From NCBI GenBank assembly GCA_039881045.1, contig JAYWVB010000002.1:62001-126000 (forward strand): DNA of 64,000 nt. Reading direction: 5' to 3'. Made by a program: the position numbers and the translations under genes. The stretch's first letter is position 1. Every line of letters starts with the position of its first letter. The stretch is from Chaetomium olivaceum (lineage: Eukaryota > Ascomycota > Sordariomycetes > Sordariales > Chaetomiaceae). Positions 19,721 to 30,539 of the stretch are shown one piece after another. The notes beneath the pieces are model-generated. The model did not search any database, was not told the DNA's origin, and saw only the letters and a list, made by a program, of their open reading frames with translations.

Positions 19721-22700
19721 ATGCCCGAGTTTGAGGAGTGGCGAGCCTCGCTCAACCCGCTCGTCGTCGACGTTATCGGCGATTTCGCTGGCAGAGGCGT
19801 CTTTGCCATTCACGGAGAGGCCTTGATCACCCATTGCTTAACCACTGCACGGGTTGATTTTGACTGTGAGTATCCCGGCCCCGCATCTTGAGCCTCCGCT
19901 TCATTGTCTCGCCGGCCCGCTGACAAGTTCATCGATAGATGGCTTCCAACTCCTTCACATTGTCCATGCGGTTGAGGCGTTCCTCGTCAAGCTGAGAGAC
20001 CGCGGATGCACCTTCAATGTCTTTTGGTTCGAGGAAGAGGCCGACGTTTGCATGCCCAGCGAGGTCCGGGCGGACAGCTCGCGTGCCAGCAAATACCGTC
20101 TTGCTCGCGCCGTGCTCATCCAGCATTTCTCCAGCCCTATTAGCCTGGGAGATCAGAGCACAGCAGAGTTCAGCCACACGTTTCCAAACCTAGAGAGCCG
20201 TTCTTTCCGCCAGTATCTCGACCACCATCCTCTCCACTTCTTCCTTGGCTCCAATGCCCATGATGAATCCCCAGGAGGCGACCAGCAAAGCACTCCTCTG
20301 CAGATGTTGCATCTGATGGCTTCGGCCGGATACTACGTGGCATTCATTGAAGGGGCCGAGTTCAAGAGTTCAAAGGTCTGCCGACCCTAACCATACCGCC
20401 CGCACTGTTACTGACGACGAGACTGTCCGTAGGCATACTTTTCTTTGACAACACCGAGAGGCAAGGTTGCACCTCTGCCCGAGCGAGTAGAACAGCTCTC
20501 AGTCCCATCTGGCCCTTCACCCCCCATGGCGGAGATGATGAAGAGGGCTGCCGAATCCGAAATTGCCGATGGACTGACTGCGAGGGAGTTTATTTCCGTC
20601 TGTGCGCTCGCCACGGTGCTTCTTTCCAGCATCAAGGAGACCGGAGACATTGGGATGCCGCAGCAGCGGGAAGCCGCCGCTGTTCTGCTTCATCTTGTCG
20701 TGTTGCGACATTATGGTCTTCCGCAGCGGAGCTTCGCGAAGCAAGAATCCGGTGCCGTCGCAACAACCAACACCCCGTTTCTTGCTGATTTCTTTGATGC
20801 TGCCCGGGATGGACTCGCTGCTTGGTCCAAAGGAAGCCTCGTGGACTTGAAATGGGACGCCTTTGACCTGTTCGACGGACGTCTTTACATCGACGTCTCC
20901 ACGGCGCTGTTTGGTACCCCCTGCCGCAAGAGCTCTCCCAGGGGTTCAGCCAAATGGTGAAGCTGCTTAAAGATTTGGTTTTGGACTCTGTCGACATCGA
21001 TGCCTTGCTTAGCTCCTCGCGGAGCACCATCACACAGACCTCCGAAAGTCAGAACACTCCATCGGAGCTAACGTCAACCGTACTTCCCTTCAGCCACCCG
21101 GTCATGGATCAGCATCTGGCAGACGTCCAACTCCAATCGACCGGCGTCGCACCCGAGTCTGCGATTTCAGAGAAGATATTCGAAGAGCTCGCCAATTGGC
21201 GCAATGCTAAGCCACTGATTGATCCCAAACAGATTGCAAAGCCCAAGGGATTCTTCGCCAAAAAGAAGCACCAACAGTTCATGTCTGACACGATCGCCTA
21301 CTCAGCTAGTCTGACGGGCGCCTCCGGAAAGAACATTGACCCAGAAACCATTATCGCCCAGGATGGGACGGCAAACACGAAGGCCTCCGCAACGGTCTCT
21401 CACAACACGAAGAAAACAGAAAAGGCGCCGAAGACGAAGGAAGGCCCCAAGACCAACAAACAGAAGGCGCACGAGAAAGCCGAGTCTTTAATGCTAGAGA
21501 AACAAGCTGTGGTATCCCGATCCGTGGCCGCTAGTTGGAAAGAACGGTGCTTGGAATTCGCAAAGGAGCCGTCTCTGGTCAAGCGCTATCTGAAGGCCGA
21601 GAAGTATTTCTTGACCTTGTCGTCCCTTCATCGGCAAATGATTGGTGCTGAGGTTTTTCTGTACCTCGGAGACGTGTTGCTACAGATGCAGAGCGATCCG
21701 CAAACGCCAAAATCTGCCGGTAAGCAACAGGCCGGGCCCCCCTTGTTACCGAGTTGTGATGATAACATATGTATCTTGGATGAACAGTTCCCGCTCTCCT
21801 CGCCATGGTCTGGTCGAAATGCACTGATGCTAGTAAGCTACCCCTGACCGAGGATGTCATTTCCCAACTTCGCGTCATACACGAGGCTCTTCAAATCAAA
21901 TTTGAACATGACGCTACTTTGTCTCTCGGAACCCGGCGACCCCTGGCTTTCAAGCCACTGGAACTGAAGGGGAAGAAGTTGCTACCACCGGGCCTTACTT
22001 CACGCGAGTTCTTACTTGAACATTGTGGACCCTACCTGCAACGGAGTTTCGACTCTGCGCCGGATCCCCGTGTACCATCTTTCCATCCCGATGCCTGGCA
22101 ACGCAAGGTTCTTGACGCCATCGATGCCAACAAGAGCGTGCTTGCTGTTGCGCCGACCTCCGCGGGAAAGACGTTCATCTCGTTTTATGCGATGAAGAAA
22201 GTCTTGCAAGCGAACGACGAGGACATCCTGGTATACGTGGCACCCACCAAGGCCCTTGTCAACCAAATCGCCGCTGAGATCCAGGCACGCTTTTCCAAGA
22301 ATTACAATCGCGAAGGCCGGTCCGTCTGGGCAATCCACACGAGGGACAACAGCGTCAACAGCCACAAGGGATGTCAGATTCTGGTGACGGTCCCCTCGAT
22401 CCTACAGATCCTGCTGCTGGCCCCCCTGAACGCCAAGAACCCTACCGACTTTTCGCGTCGTATCAAGCGTATCATCTTCGACGAAGTCCACTGTATTGGT
22501 CAGTCGGACGAGGGTGTAGTCTGGGAACAGCTATTGCTGCTTGCGCCATGCCCCATCATCGCCCTCTCCGCCACCATCGCAAACGTGGATGAGTTCCGGT
22601 CATGGATGGAGCAGTCCCAGAAGGTAAAGGGATTTGACCTTGAGACGATCGTGCACTCCTCGAGATATTCGGATCTCCGCAAGTTCATCCACGACCCGGC

Positions 22701-25379
22701 ACCGTCGGTTTCCGAATTTACCGGTCTTGCCCCCGTTGAACGACTGCCCTACCCGGGACTCGACGCTGAGCTCACGGAGAGTGACCCGACGCCGTTCCTG
22801 TTTGTTCACCCCATCGCAAGCATCGTCGACAGGAACCGGGATACACTGAATGACGCCAGTCTGGAGCCGAAAGACTGCCTGAGCCTTTGGAAGGCAATGA
22901 AGAAACATGCGAGCTCCGAATATGCAATGCCATCATCCCTCGACCCAGACGACGCATTGCCAGATGTGGTTGGGAAATCTGATGTCGTCCGATGGGAGAC
23001 GGCACTTAAGGACCTTCTTGCCGAGTGGATGACCGATTCGAAGTCCCCTTTCGATGCCGTCCAGGAGGAACTGCGTGGTCATCGGTACTCGCGGTTGGCC
23101 GAGTCGTACACAGACCTGGACCCCCCAAACAGCGGTGAGGCTTCCGTCGACACCACCGAGATATGGCCTCTAGTGTCGACCCGCTCCGCCTTCTCCCTTG
23201 TAACAGACCTGCGCGCCAGTGGCGCACTGCCGGCCATTCTATTCAACTACGACCGCGCGGAGTGCGAAGCGATTGGCACTCATCTCTTCGATGTTCTTAC
23301 AACGGCGGAGAAGAAATACCGAGCGACCAACCCGGCCTGGATCGCCAAAATGGCTGCCTTTGAGGCCTGGAAAAAGGTCCAGGAGGCCGGCGGCAAAGCC
23401 AAAAATCCGAAGAAAGCTAGCACCAAGCGCCGTGAAGATGATGGAGATGAACAGGGCAAAGCCCACTCAGCTCGGGATGCGGCCAATCGCGATGTGAGCA
23501 AATGGGAGAGTTTCGATCCTGATGCGCCGCTCGCCCAGTTCAGCTTTGCGGACAATACCAAGATCTCGAAAGAGGAGCTCGAGGAGCGGCTCAAGACCAT
23601 ATGGTCAGACAGCGTCCAGCACCCCTTCATTGACGCGCTACGCCGCGGCGTGGGTGTGCATCATGCGGGTATGAATCGACAATATCGCCAAGTGTAAGTC
23701 GAGTGTTCCCCCCCCCTATCCTTCTTTTCTGCGGGCATTCCATACTGACCGAGACCCTGTTCTATTTAGAGTCGAGATGCTCTTCCGAAAAGGTTACCTC
23801 ACGGTGGTTGTGGCAACAGGGACCCTGGCGATGGGTATCAACATGCCCTGCAAAACGGTTGTTTTCACAGGTGACTCGATCTTTTTAACAGCCCTTAACT
23901 ACCGACAGGCTTCTGGCCGTGCGGGCCGCAGAGGATTTGACATGCTCGGAAATGTTGTCTTTCACCACATGCCACCGCACCGCGCACTCGAAGTCATGTC
24001 GGCAAAGCTCCCTGACCTGCGTGGCCAGTTCCCGGCCTCGGTTACGCTGATTCTGCGCTTGTTCATCTTGCTCCACGGGACGGACAACTCACGCTTTGCT
24101 GCCGATGCAGTCAAGTCCCTGATCACGCAAAACAGACTCTACCTTGGAGGTCCGGAGGCCAAGATGTCTATTACCCACCACCTGCGTTTCTCCATTGACT
24201 ACCTTCGGCGCCAGAATATTCTATCTAAAACTGGTGTGCCGCTCAACTTCGCTGGACTGGTGGACCGGCTTCATTACACCGAGTCCGCTGCTTTCGCCTT
24301 CCAGGCGTTGTTGCAGGGAGGGTATTTCCATGAGGTTTGCGCCAGCTTCTCCCCGACTATCAGCTTGGCCAAATGGCGGGAGATGGCCCTCGAGCTAGTC
24401 CTGACGCTCAGCCACCTCTTTGTGCGCATACCTTACACCCGCCCACGGCAATCCCAAACCACTCGCAAGACCGCGCTGCCCCCGCTGCCCGAGAAAGCGC
24501 ACCAGCTACTCGCCCGCCACAACGCGGAAACCCTCTCCATCTTCCGTGGTTACGTCCAGTCCTACGTGTCCCAGCACCTCTCTGACACACCGGACACACT
24601 CTCCCGTTGACCCAGCATACCATTTCCTCCACCACCGACCTCACAACAACCCTCCCTCACGCACTACCCCACCTGCCCCCGGTCACCATCCGCTCCCCAT
24701 TCGCCGCCCTCTCCGGCCTCAACGACATCGACTTCGCCAGCACGGCGGAGCTGTGCGACACGGTGCGCGCGGGCGTGCCGCTGGAAGGGAGCGTAATACC
24801 GGGCGTGCCCGTGAACGACGGCACCGCCGAGTACAACTCGTACCTGCTCGACTTCTTCAGGAACGGCGACGCCGAGGCGCTGAAGCGCGACAACGGTATC
24901 CCCGCCGGCGACGTCTGGTTCCGGCTCAAGGACTTCTCGCTGGTGCTCGCTACTATCGGCGCCAGCTTGGAGGGGCTCCTTGCGCCCGGCGGCGTGGTGG
25001 GTGGGGATGGGGAGTTGGCGGACGTGGACGGTGGTCCCGAGGAAGGGGATGGTGGCTGGCAGGCGCGCGGGGAGGCGGGCACGGCGGGTGCTCTGGCGAC
25101 GCTGGTCGTGGGTGCGGGGAAGAAGAAGACTGCGGAGGCGGAGAAGAAGAAAAAAAGAAGAAGAAGGTGGTGGTGGACTCGTGGGATGATGAGGATGTGT
25201 CCTCGAGCGAGGAGTCGGAGGCCGAGTCGGAGAATGCCTGGAGCGAGACGACGGGACAGACCGGGACGGTGCTGACGCGGGCTAGTGACGGGGATGGTCC
25301 CTCGCTCGTCAAGGTCTGTGAGGCCTTCCGTAGGGTCCAGCGCGAGTTTGATGACTTGTTCTTCAAGATGTGGGCTTGA
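19721..25379 (+). CDS. DDX60/Ski2-like DExH-box RNA helicase (three frameshifts)
   Basis: A large cytosolic RNA helicase, five exons: 19721-19865, 19939-20375, 20433-21719, 21788-23693, 23770-25379. The SF2 core is complete: motif I APTSAGKTF (about 22155), DEVH (about 22480), SAT in ALSATIAN, GTLAMGINMP (V) and QASGRAGRRGFD (VI). The long N-terminal region and the C-terminal region match the DDX60 branch of Ski2-like helicases, which in animals assists antiviral RNA sensing; the fungal role is unknown. Three breaks each need one added base: C run at 20917-20921, around 24600, and the A-rich stretch near 25145. With these, total length divides by three (1795 residues), which favours sequencing indels over pseudogenisation. 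The C-terminus is Lys-rich then acidic (SSSEESEAESE) and ends FKMWA. Confidence 0.86.
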
Positions 25380-26137
25380 GGGAAAATGGAGGGGGTGGGG
25401 ATCATGTGTGGTTGTTGGTTTGGGGATTTTGTCGTTACTTTACTTGTTTGTAGGTATTTCTCATGAAGGAAAAGTAACATTTGTTTCTGTGACGTCAAGC
25501 CATCGAGAACGTGAAGATGTGGACGCCACAAAACACGTAGAGTGTGGCCGAGACTTAGCCACGGGAGGCATTCGATGGCTTTCGTGGCTTGCTTAAGTAT
25601 TACCGGGAAGTTTGAGTGGCTGTGTAAGTTATAATGCTGCTACGGTGTAACATCTGGGAGGTCATATATTCCAGCTCTCTGTATCTGTCCCAGAGTCGGG
25701 TCACTTTTTCAATTGTGGTCCAATTCCTTCATCAGTTTGTGCATTCCGGTTATTGAGCCATACAGTATCCCCTTTTGACCCCTGTCTTCGGAACGCAACC
25801 CCGAAGGCCGGATCCTGCGGGGCGCCGGGGCCCCCAATCGGCCTGATGGGTGGTGCGGCTGAAAGCACAGGAGGCGGCGCGGGCCTGGGGACTTCACCTG
25901 TAAACTTGGGTCAACCAACAAACAGCAGAAAAGTCAGGGTAGAATTGTCGGCCCTCCAAATTACCAACGCGGCGCGGGTTTCCTTCGCTCCAGTCTCGAA
26001 CCGTTGTTATCTTCGAGAACAACCCAGCTTCTTAATTCTTAAGCGGACGATACTATCCACAGATTATCTTACGCACAGGGTTTGGCTTCAGACTCACCTT
26101 GTCCTTGGGACGTTCCAACCACAGCTTCAGCCGCATC
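25380..26137. other. Intergenic, no gene seen
   Basis: Between two plus-strand genes. A GC-rich stretch (25795-25900) is open in several frames but shows no recognisable protein. Confidence 0.5.
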
Positions 26138-27031
26138 ATGAAATTCATAAGACCATCATCCAAACCACCACCCCTCCCAAGCCGCGATTTCCACTTCCTC
26201 CCCATTCCCGACGCCCCCGCCAACCCACCCCCTCTGACCCTCACCCACACCTCGACATGGACCTACTGCGGGCCCCTCCTCCCGCTCAGCAACAGCAACC
26301 CGCCCTCCCCTTCCGACCTGCCGCCCACCTTCCACACCTGGGCCGCACACACCCTCACGCCCACCTCCGCACCCCATCTCCTCCCCCGCCTCGCCCCGCT
26401 CCTCCACGCCGTCCACGCCTTTCTGCGGCAACACGGCCGCCAGCACTACTGGCTCACCCTGCGCGCATCCCAGCCCACGGATACCTTCGACCGCCCGCGC
26501 TGGCACGCCGACGACGATTTCTTCGACCCCTCGCGCAGCGACGACGCGCGCGGCCGGTGGAAGCTGTGCGCCACCCTGCAGGGGCCCGGCACGTTATTTG
26601 CGGTGGAGGGCGGGAAGGCGAGGCGGGTGCTGCGCGCGGCGAAGGAACGGGGTAGAAGGGGCCAGAGGGAAAAACCGCATGTTTGTGGCGGGGTGAGGTG
26701 TGTGGCCTGTGGGCGGACGAGTGAGGTGGTGAGGGAGGAGGTGAGAGTGGGGTTGGAGGAGGCGCGGGTGAAGGTGGTGCAGCCGGGCTGGGGGGAGATG
26801 GTGTTCTTTAGGCTGGGAGGGAGGGAGGGCGCGGTGCATTCGGAGCCGAGGATTGATTGTGATCGGGTGTTTGTGAATGTGGTGCCGGGAACGGAGGAGG
26901 AGTTGAGGGGTTTGATGGGGAGGTGGGGGATGGGGTTTCCGAGGAGTTGGAGCTTGGGGGTGCCGATGGCGGTGGATGGGGATGGGGAAGCGGAGGGGCA
27001 GGGAGAGGATGGGGGTCGGGGGGGACACTGA
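26138..27031 (+). CDS. DUF1826-like protein
   Basis: A single-exon protein of 297 residues, started at MKFIRPSSKPP; an in-frame Met 13 residues upstream is possible. A Pro-rich N-terminus leads to a domain with PRWHADDDFFDP, WKLCATLQGPGTLF and, near the C-terminus, AVHSEPRIDCDRVFVNVVPG. The His-x-Asp and the distal His with GPGT between recall the DUF1826 family and the metal-binding triad of cupin/2-oxoglutarate oxygenase folds. That relationship is inferred from motif spacing only. A basic insertion with CGGVRCVACGR sits between the two halves. The final 40 residues are Gly/Asp-rich. No signal peptide or membrane helix. Confidence 0.6.
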   Translation: MKFIRPSSKPPPLPSRDFHFLPIPDAPANPPPLTLTHTSTWTYCGPLLPLSNSNPPSPSDLPPTFHTWAAHTLTPTSAPHLLPRLAPLLHAVHAFLRQHGRQHYWLTLRASQPTDTFDRPRWHADDDFFDPSRSDDARGRWKLCATLQGPGTLFAVEGGKARRVLRAAKERGRRGQREKPHVCGGVRCVACGRTSEVVREEVRVGLEEARVKVVQPGWGEMVFFRLGGREGAVHSEPRIDCDRVFVNVVPGTEEELRGLMGRWGMGFPRSWSLGVPMAVDGDGEAEGQGEDGGRGGH

Positions 27032-28501
27032 CAGGATGGATAAGTTGTAGATTGTTGGGAGGACTTGGTTTCATAACCTCTTGTTTCAGGTTGTTTCTCT
27101 AAAGCGGTGTATTAGGATTAGCCATGATGTATTAAAAATAATACCTAAAGAACAGGACGGTACGTTGATAAGTCACCCTAGATGTGCCGTGGGTACTTCT
27201 CACGAGCACTCCCTCATCACCTCTTCTAAAACATTCTTTGGCTGGAACTAAACCAAGTGTTAGGTACATACTTGGTAAACTTCATGTCAGGGCGAGTAGC
27301 AGGCGGGTAGGTAATGGTGCGGAACTTATCCGATGCATCAATTTCCATTTACGTAGCCGATCTCGGGTCGTGGGATGCAGTTTGAAAGACATGCATTGCG
27401 AATGAGGATGATAGGAAGAGGATGGAAAGCAGTGATCCTATATGGTGTTGACATCAGATCTTTATGTTTCCTAAAAGACTAAAACTGCGCTACCGGTTGC
27501 GTGGGACGTATTCACAACTCCAACTTTGCGTGGGGCAGCTGACGAAGGAATCATACCCTACATGTACCTCAGTCGATCTACGACTTTGATCCCATCAGGA
27601 TCAAGGTCGAAACAAACAAGGCCAAACAGATGAAACTGACGAATGGCCGTTGGGTCGAAGGCACTGGCCGGCTTGTCGTCTGAGCTCTGCGGCGCATGGT
27701 TGCGTTACTCTAATTTTGTCAGTAAATGGAAAACAATAGTGCAATCAATGTCTTGGCCAACGGCCACGGGGCTGGTCATCTGACGTGCATATAACGGACG
27801 GCCCAGCGGCCTGGTAACCCCTGGACTGGGGTCGGGGCATTAGATAGAATGAGCTGAGAGATCCTTCACAACTGAGGTTAACATGGTATGAAGAGGGCGC
27901 TGACAATAAGTAAGTGGAAACAGAATCCTTTCACATTCACGCTAGCGCGCGAAGGTTGCACAGCCCCAGTAGACCGCACATGTTTTCATTTCATTGTGTA
28001 CGATCGGACTCGTAAATTTTTGTTCTCCTTCGACTTATTGGACGACAGTAGGTCACCGAGCCGGAGTTGATGAAATCCAGTCCTTAATAAGCTTTTCGGC
28101 GACGATTATAGGGGACTAATTTCGGCAGCCGCTGGCTGGCGTATTTGTACGATTTGGGGGCTGGGTCCGCGGTCTGGGCCCCGAGTATGGGCCGGGTAGG
28201 TCCCGTCAGCGGCGTAGACTGGGTTTAGTTCGGGTCGTGTCACCTTTGACTGCGGCGGCCATGCAAGGGTAGTTAGTTCATTGGAGTAGGATTGATGGTG
28301 TTGGTTGAACCTGAAGGATGCTCCCCGAGAACTTATGATATATGGTGCTCTTCGTTACCACGAGTTACAACATCCTATGAAGACTCTATCATTTAAACAT
28401 TCTGATTCGACTTCAGATAACAAACAGCATCACCTACGCAATCCTACCATTGTCGATTTACCAATAGCTAAAACCACTTCTCATCTTGGCCCAACCTAGC
28501 C
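27032..28501. other. 1.47-kb intergenic region, no gene seen
   Basis: Longer than most gaps here. Both strands show only short unconserved ORFs, and no transposon end, tRNA or repeat was recognised. It may hold untranslated regions, regulatory DNA for the nucleotidase gene, or a non-coding RNA that cannot be seen from sequence alone. Confidence 0.5.
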
Positions 28502-30235
28502 ATGGATCCGAACAAGCCTCAACGGTCTACTAATGCCTCGGGGACAGGTGGTACCGGCAAACCTCGGTGACCAAGGCTACTGCGACCAACGCAACTGCGA
28601 CCAAGCCCACGGCGACCAGAACGACTGCGACTAAGACCACCGCAGCTAACACCACTGCAGTCAACACAACTCCGGTCCAGGCCAAACGCACTACAAGTAC
28701 CAGCACTGCCACGGCTAGCGCCACTCCTGCTAGCTCGACATCTGTCACCGCCAACCGGACTTCTTCTGGCACCGGAACTGCCACCACGCGCACAGTTCCG
28801 ACTACCGCGGCCAATACTGCCCAGACTTCTGGCCGCAAGACTGTAACTGCCACTACCGCGGGAGGCAATGGACCGGCCAGAGCCCAGCCCCGGGCGGTTG
28901 GTGTGAACAGCACCAATGCGACCGCGAGTACCAGTGGATTAAAGACAACTTTGGGCACGGCTGCTCCAAAGAAGGCCCTCGTCAGCACCGAGGGCAACAT
29001 CTATCTCTCTGAAGAGCGTCGTATCGCCGAGCTCGCCGTGCAGCGGGTGGTTCTCATGACAGATAAACTCTTCAAAGAGCTCCTCGCAAAAAAGGAGGCA
29101 AATAGGAACACGGAGCGTAAGGGTCCGATGGGGCAGCACAAGGCCGGGGCTTCCGGTGAGAACAGCACTGCGATGACCAAGGCCGACGACTCGCCCGTCA
29201 CCATCGCCGACTATGCCGCGCAGGCCCTGCTCATTTACGCTATGCGCAAATCCTTCCCCCACTATGGCTTCCTCGGCGAAGAAGACACCAAGGAGCTTCG
29301 AACAAAGCCAAAGTCACTAGCTGAGGTAGTGCGACTCGTCAACGAGACTAGATTGTCCGACCCGGAGCTTGAGGACCTGCTCGGAAAGCCGAAGGATGTG
29401 GAGGAGATATTGAACACGATTGATCTTGGCGCAAGTACAACCAGTGCCGAGCCAGGCAAAAGGTATATCGTCATGGACCCCATCGATGGGACGTCGGCGT
29501 TCTTGCAAGGTGGCCAGTACGCCGTCGTCATGGGTATCATCCAGGACGGCAGGAGATTATGGGCGTGGCAGCCGGCCCCAACATCAAGTTCGGGGCCGTA
29601 GTCCAACGTGGAGAAAAAATCAGAGAGGACGACATCGACCGCAACGGTCTGGGGACCATGATTTCCGCCGTCAGGGGCCATGGGGCCACAGCGCGGCGTA
29701 TTGGCAGGGGAGGCCTGCTGCCGGCAGTTCCCCTGAGCCGAGCATCACAAGCGCCCCCGAAAATCGACCCAAAAAAGGCCGGGCTGACCAAATTCCACAG
29801 CCTGCAATATATCGACTCTCAAAACAGTCCAAAGAGCCGATGGGACAAGGTCGCAAGATTTGCAGGAGACTATGAGAAGGTGGTGCAGCTGTACTCGTCG
29901 CACGTCCGCTACATGGCCATGGCTCTGGGTGACCGGAGCTACGTCCAGATCCGGTGGCCAGATGAAAGGAAGAAGAAGTTCAAACCGTGGGCCATCTGGG
30001 ATCATGTCGGCACACCTTTGATTTACACGGAATCCGGGCTAGGGAAGGTCACTGATATGCATGGCAAGACCCTCAGATACGATGAGGTAGAGATATGGAG
30101 AGCTATTACGGCATTATCACGGCTGATGAGACAATCCACAAGGCCGTCCTAGACGCCGTCAGGGCCGAGTATGCTGCTGATTTAAAGGCTGCTGAGACGA
30201 AGGCCGTTGTTAAAAAGCCTGCCGGAAAAAAGTGA
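28502..30235 (+). CDS. 3'(2'),5'-bisphosphate nucleotidase-like (Met22/Hal2 family), frameshifted
   Basis: Inositol-monophosphatase-superfamily enzyme; Met22/Hal2 members remove the 3'-phosphate of PAP made during sulfate assimilation. Motifs in order: VTIADYAAQALL, FLGEED (metal-binding Glu), MDPIDGTSAF (metal-binding Asp), AAGPNIKFG, and WDHVGTPLIYTESG with VTD. Three breaks (about 28565, 29550, 30090) are each repaired by one added base; total length then divides by three (578 residues). The start is ATG 28502 (MDPNKPQRS). Residues about 22-140 form a Thr/Ala/Lys-rich repeat unlike ordinary Hal2 proteins of about 360 residues, and a Ser/Gly/Lys insert follows LFKELL. The C-terminus is Lys/Ala-rich. 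The family is confident, the exact substrate less so. Confidence 0.78.
28563..28780. repeat. Thr/Ala-coding degenerate minisatellite
   Basis: Imperfect tandem units built on ACC AAG/AAC RCN ACT GCG ACC encode runs such as TKATATNATATKP. Units vary in third positions and in the charged residue, so it is an old, drifting repeat. Confidence 0.75.
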
Positions 30236-30539
30236 AATGTTTTGGGGGTGTAGGGCAATCTTTAGGGGGCGGAGAGATATGGGCTGGCCCATTGGATAAG
30301 GTAGTTAGGTAGAAAATCGTACCTTAGGTTGTTCAAGAGATTTCCTGTTCTGGGGACCTACACATGGCCGTGGCCGATATCACCGTTACCAGATTACAAC
30401 CCGGTCGAAAAACCTGGAAGTTCATGAGACGCTATGCCTTTTCTTACCCTTAACGGAGCCCCTCCAAAAGATCACGCTGAAAAGACTATGTTGGATAATA
30501 TTACCACAAAGCTACACGGAAAAGCTTGTTTCCCCCAAC
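30236..30539. other. Convergent intergenic region
   Basis: 304 bp between the 3' ends of the nucleotidase gene (plus) and the LysM gene (minus). No gene seen. Confidence 0.6.

Noticed and set aside
24420..25379. Separate 319-codon gene overlapping the helicase 3' end
   Set aside because: Only its last 85 or so codons look natural, and these are the frameshifted C-terminus of the helicase; the earlier part is Pro/Arg-rich out-of-frame sequence.
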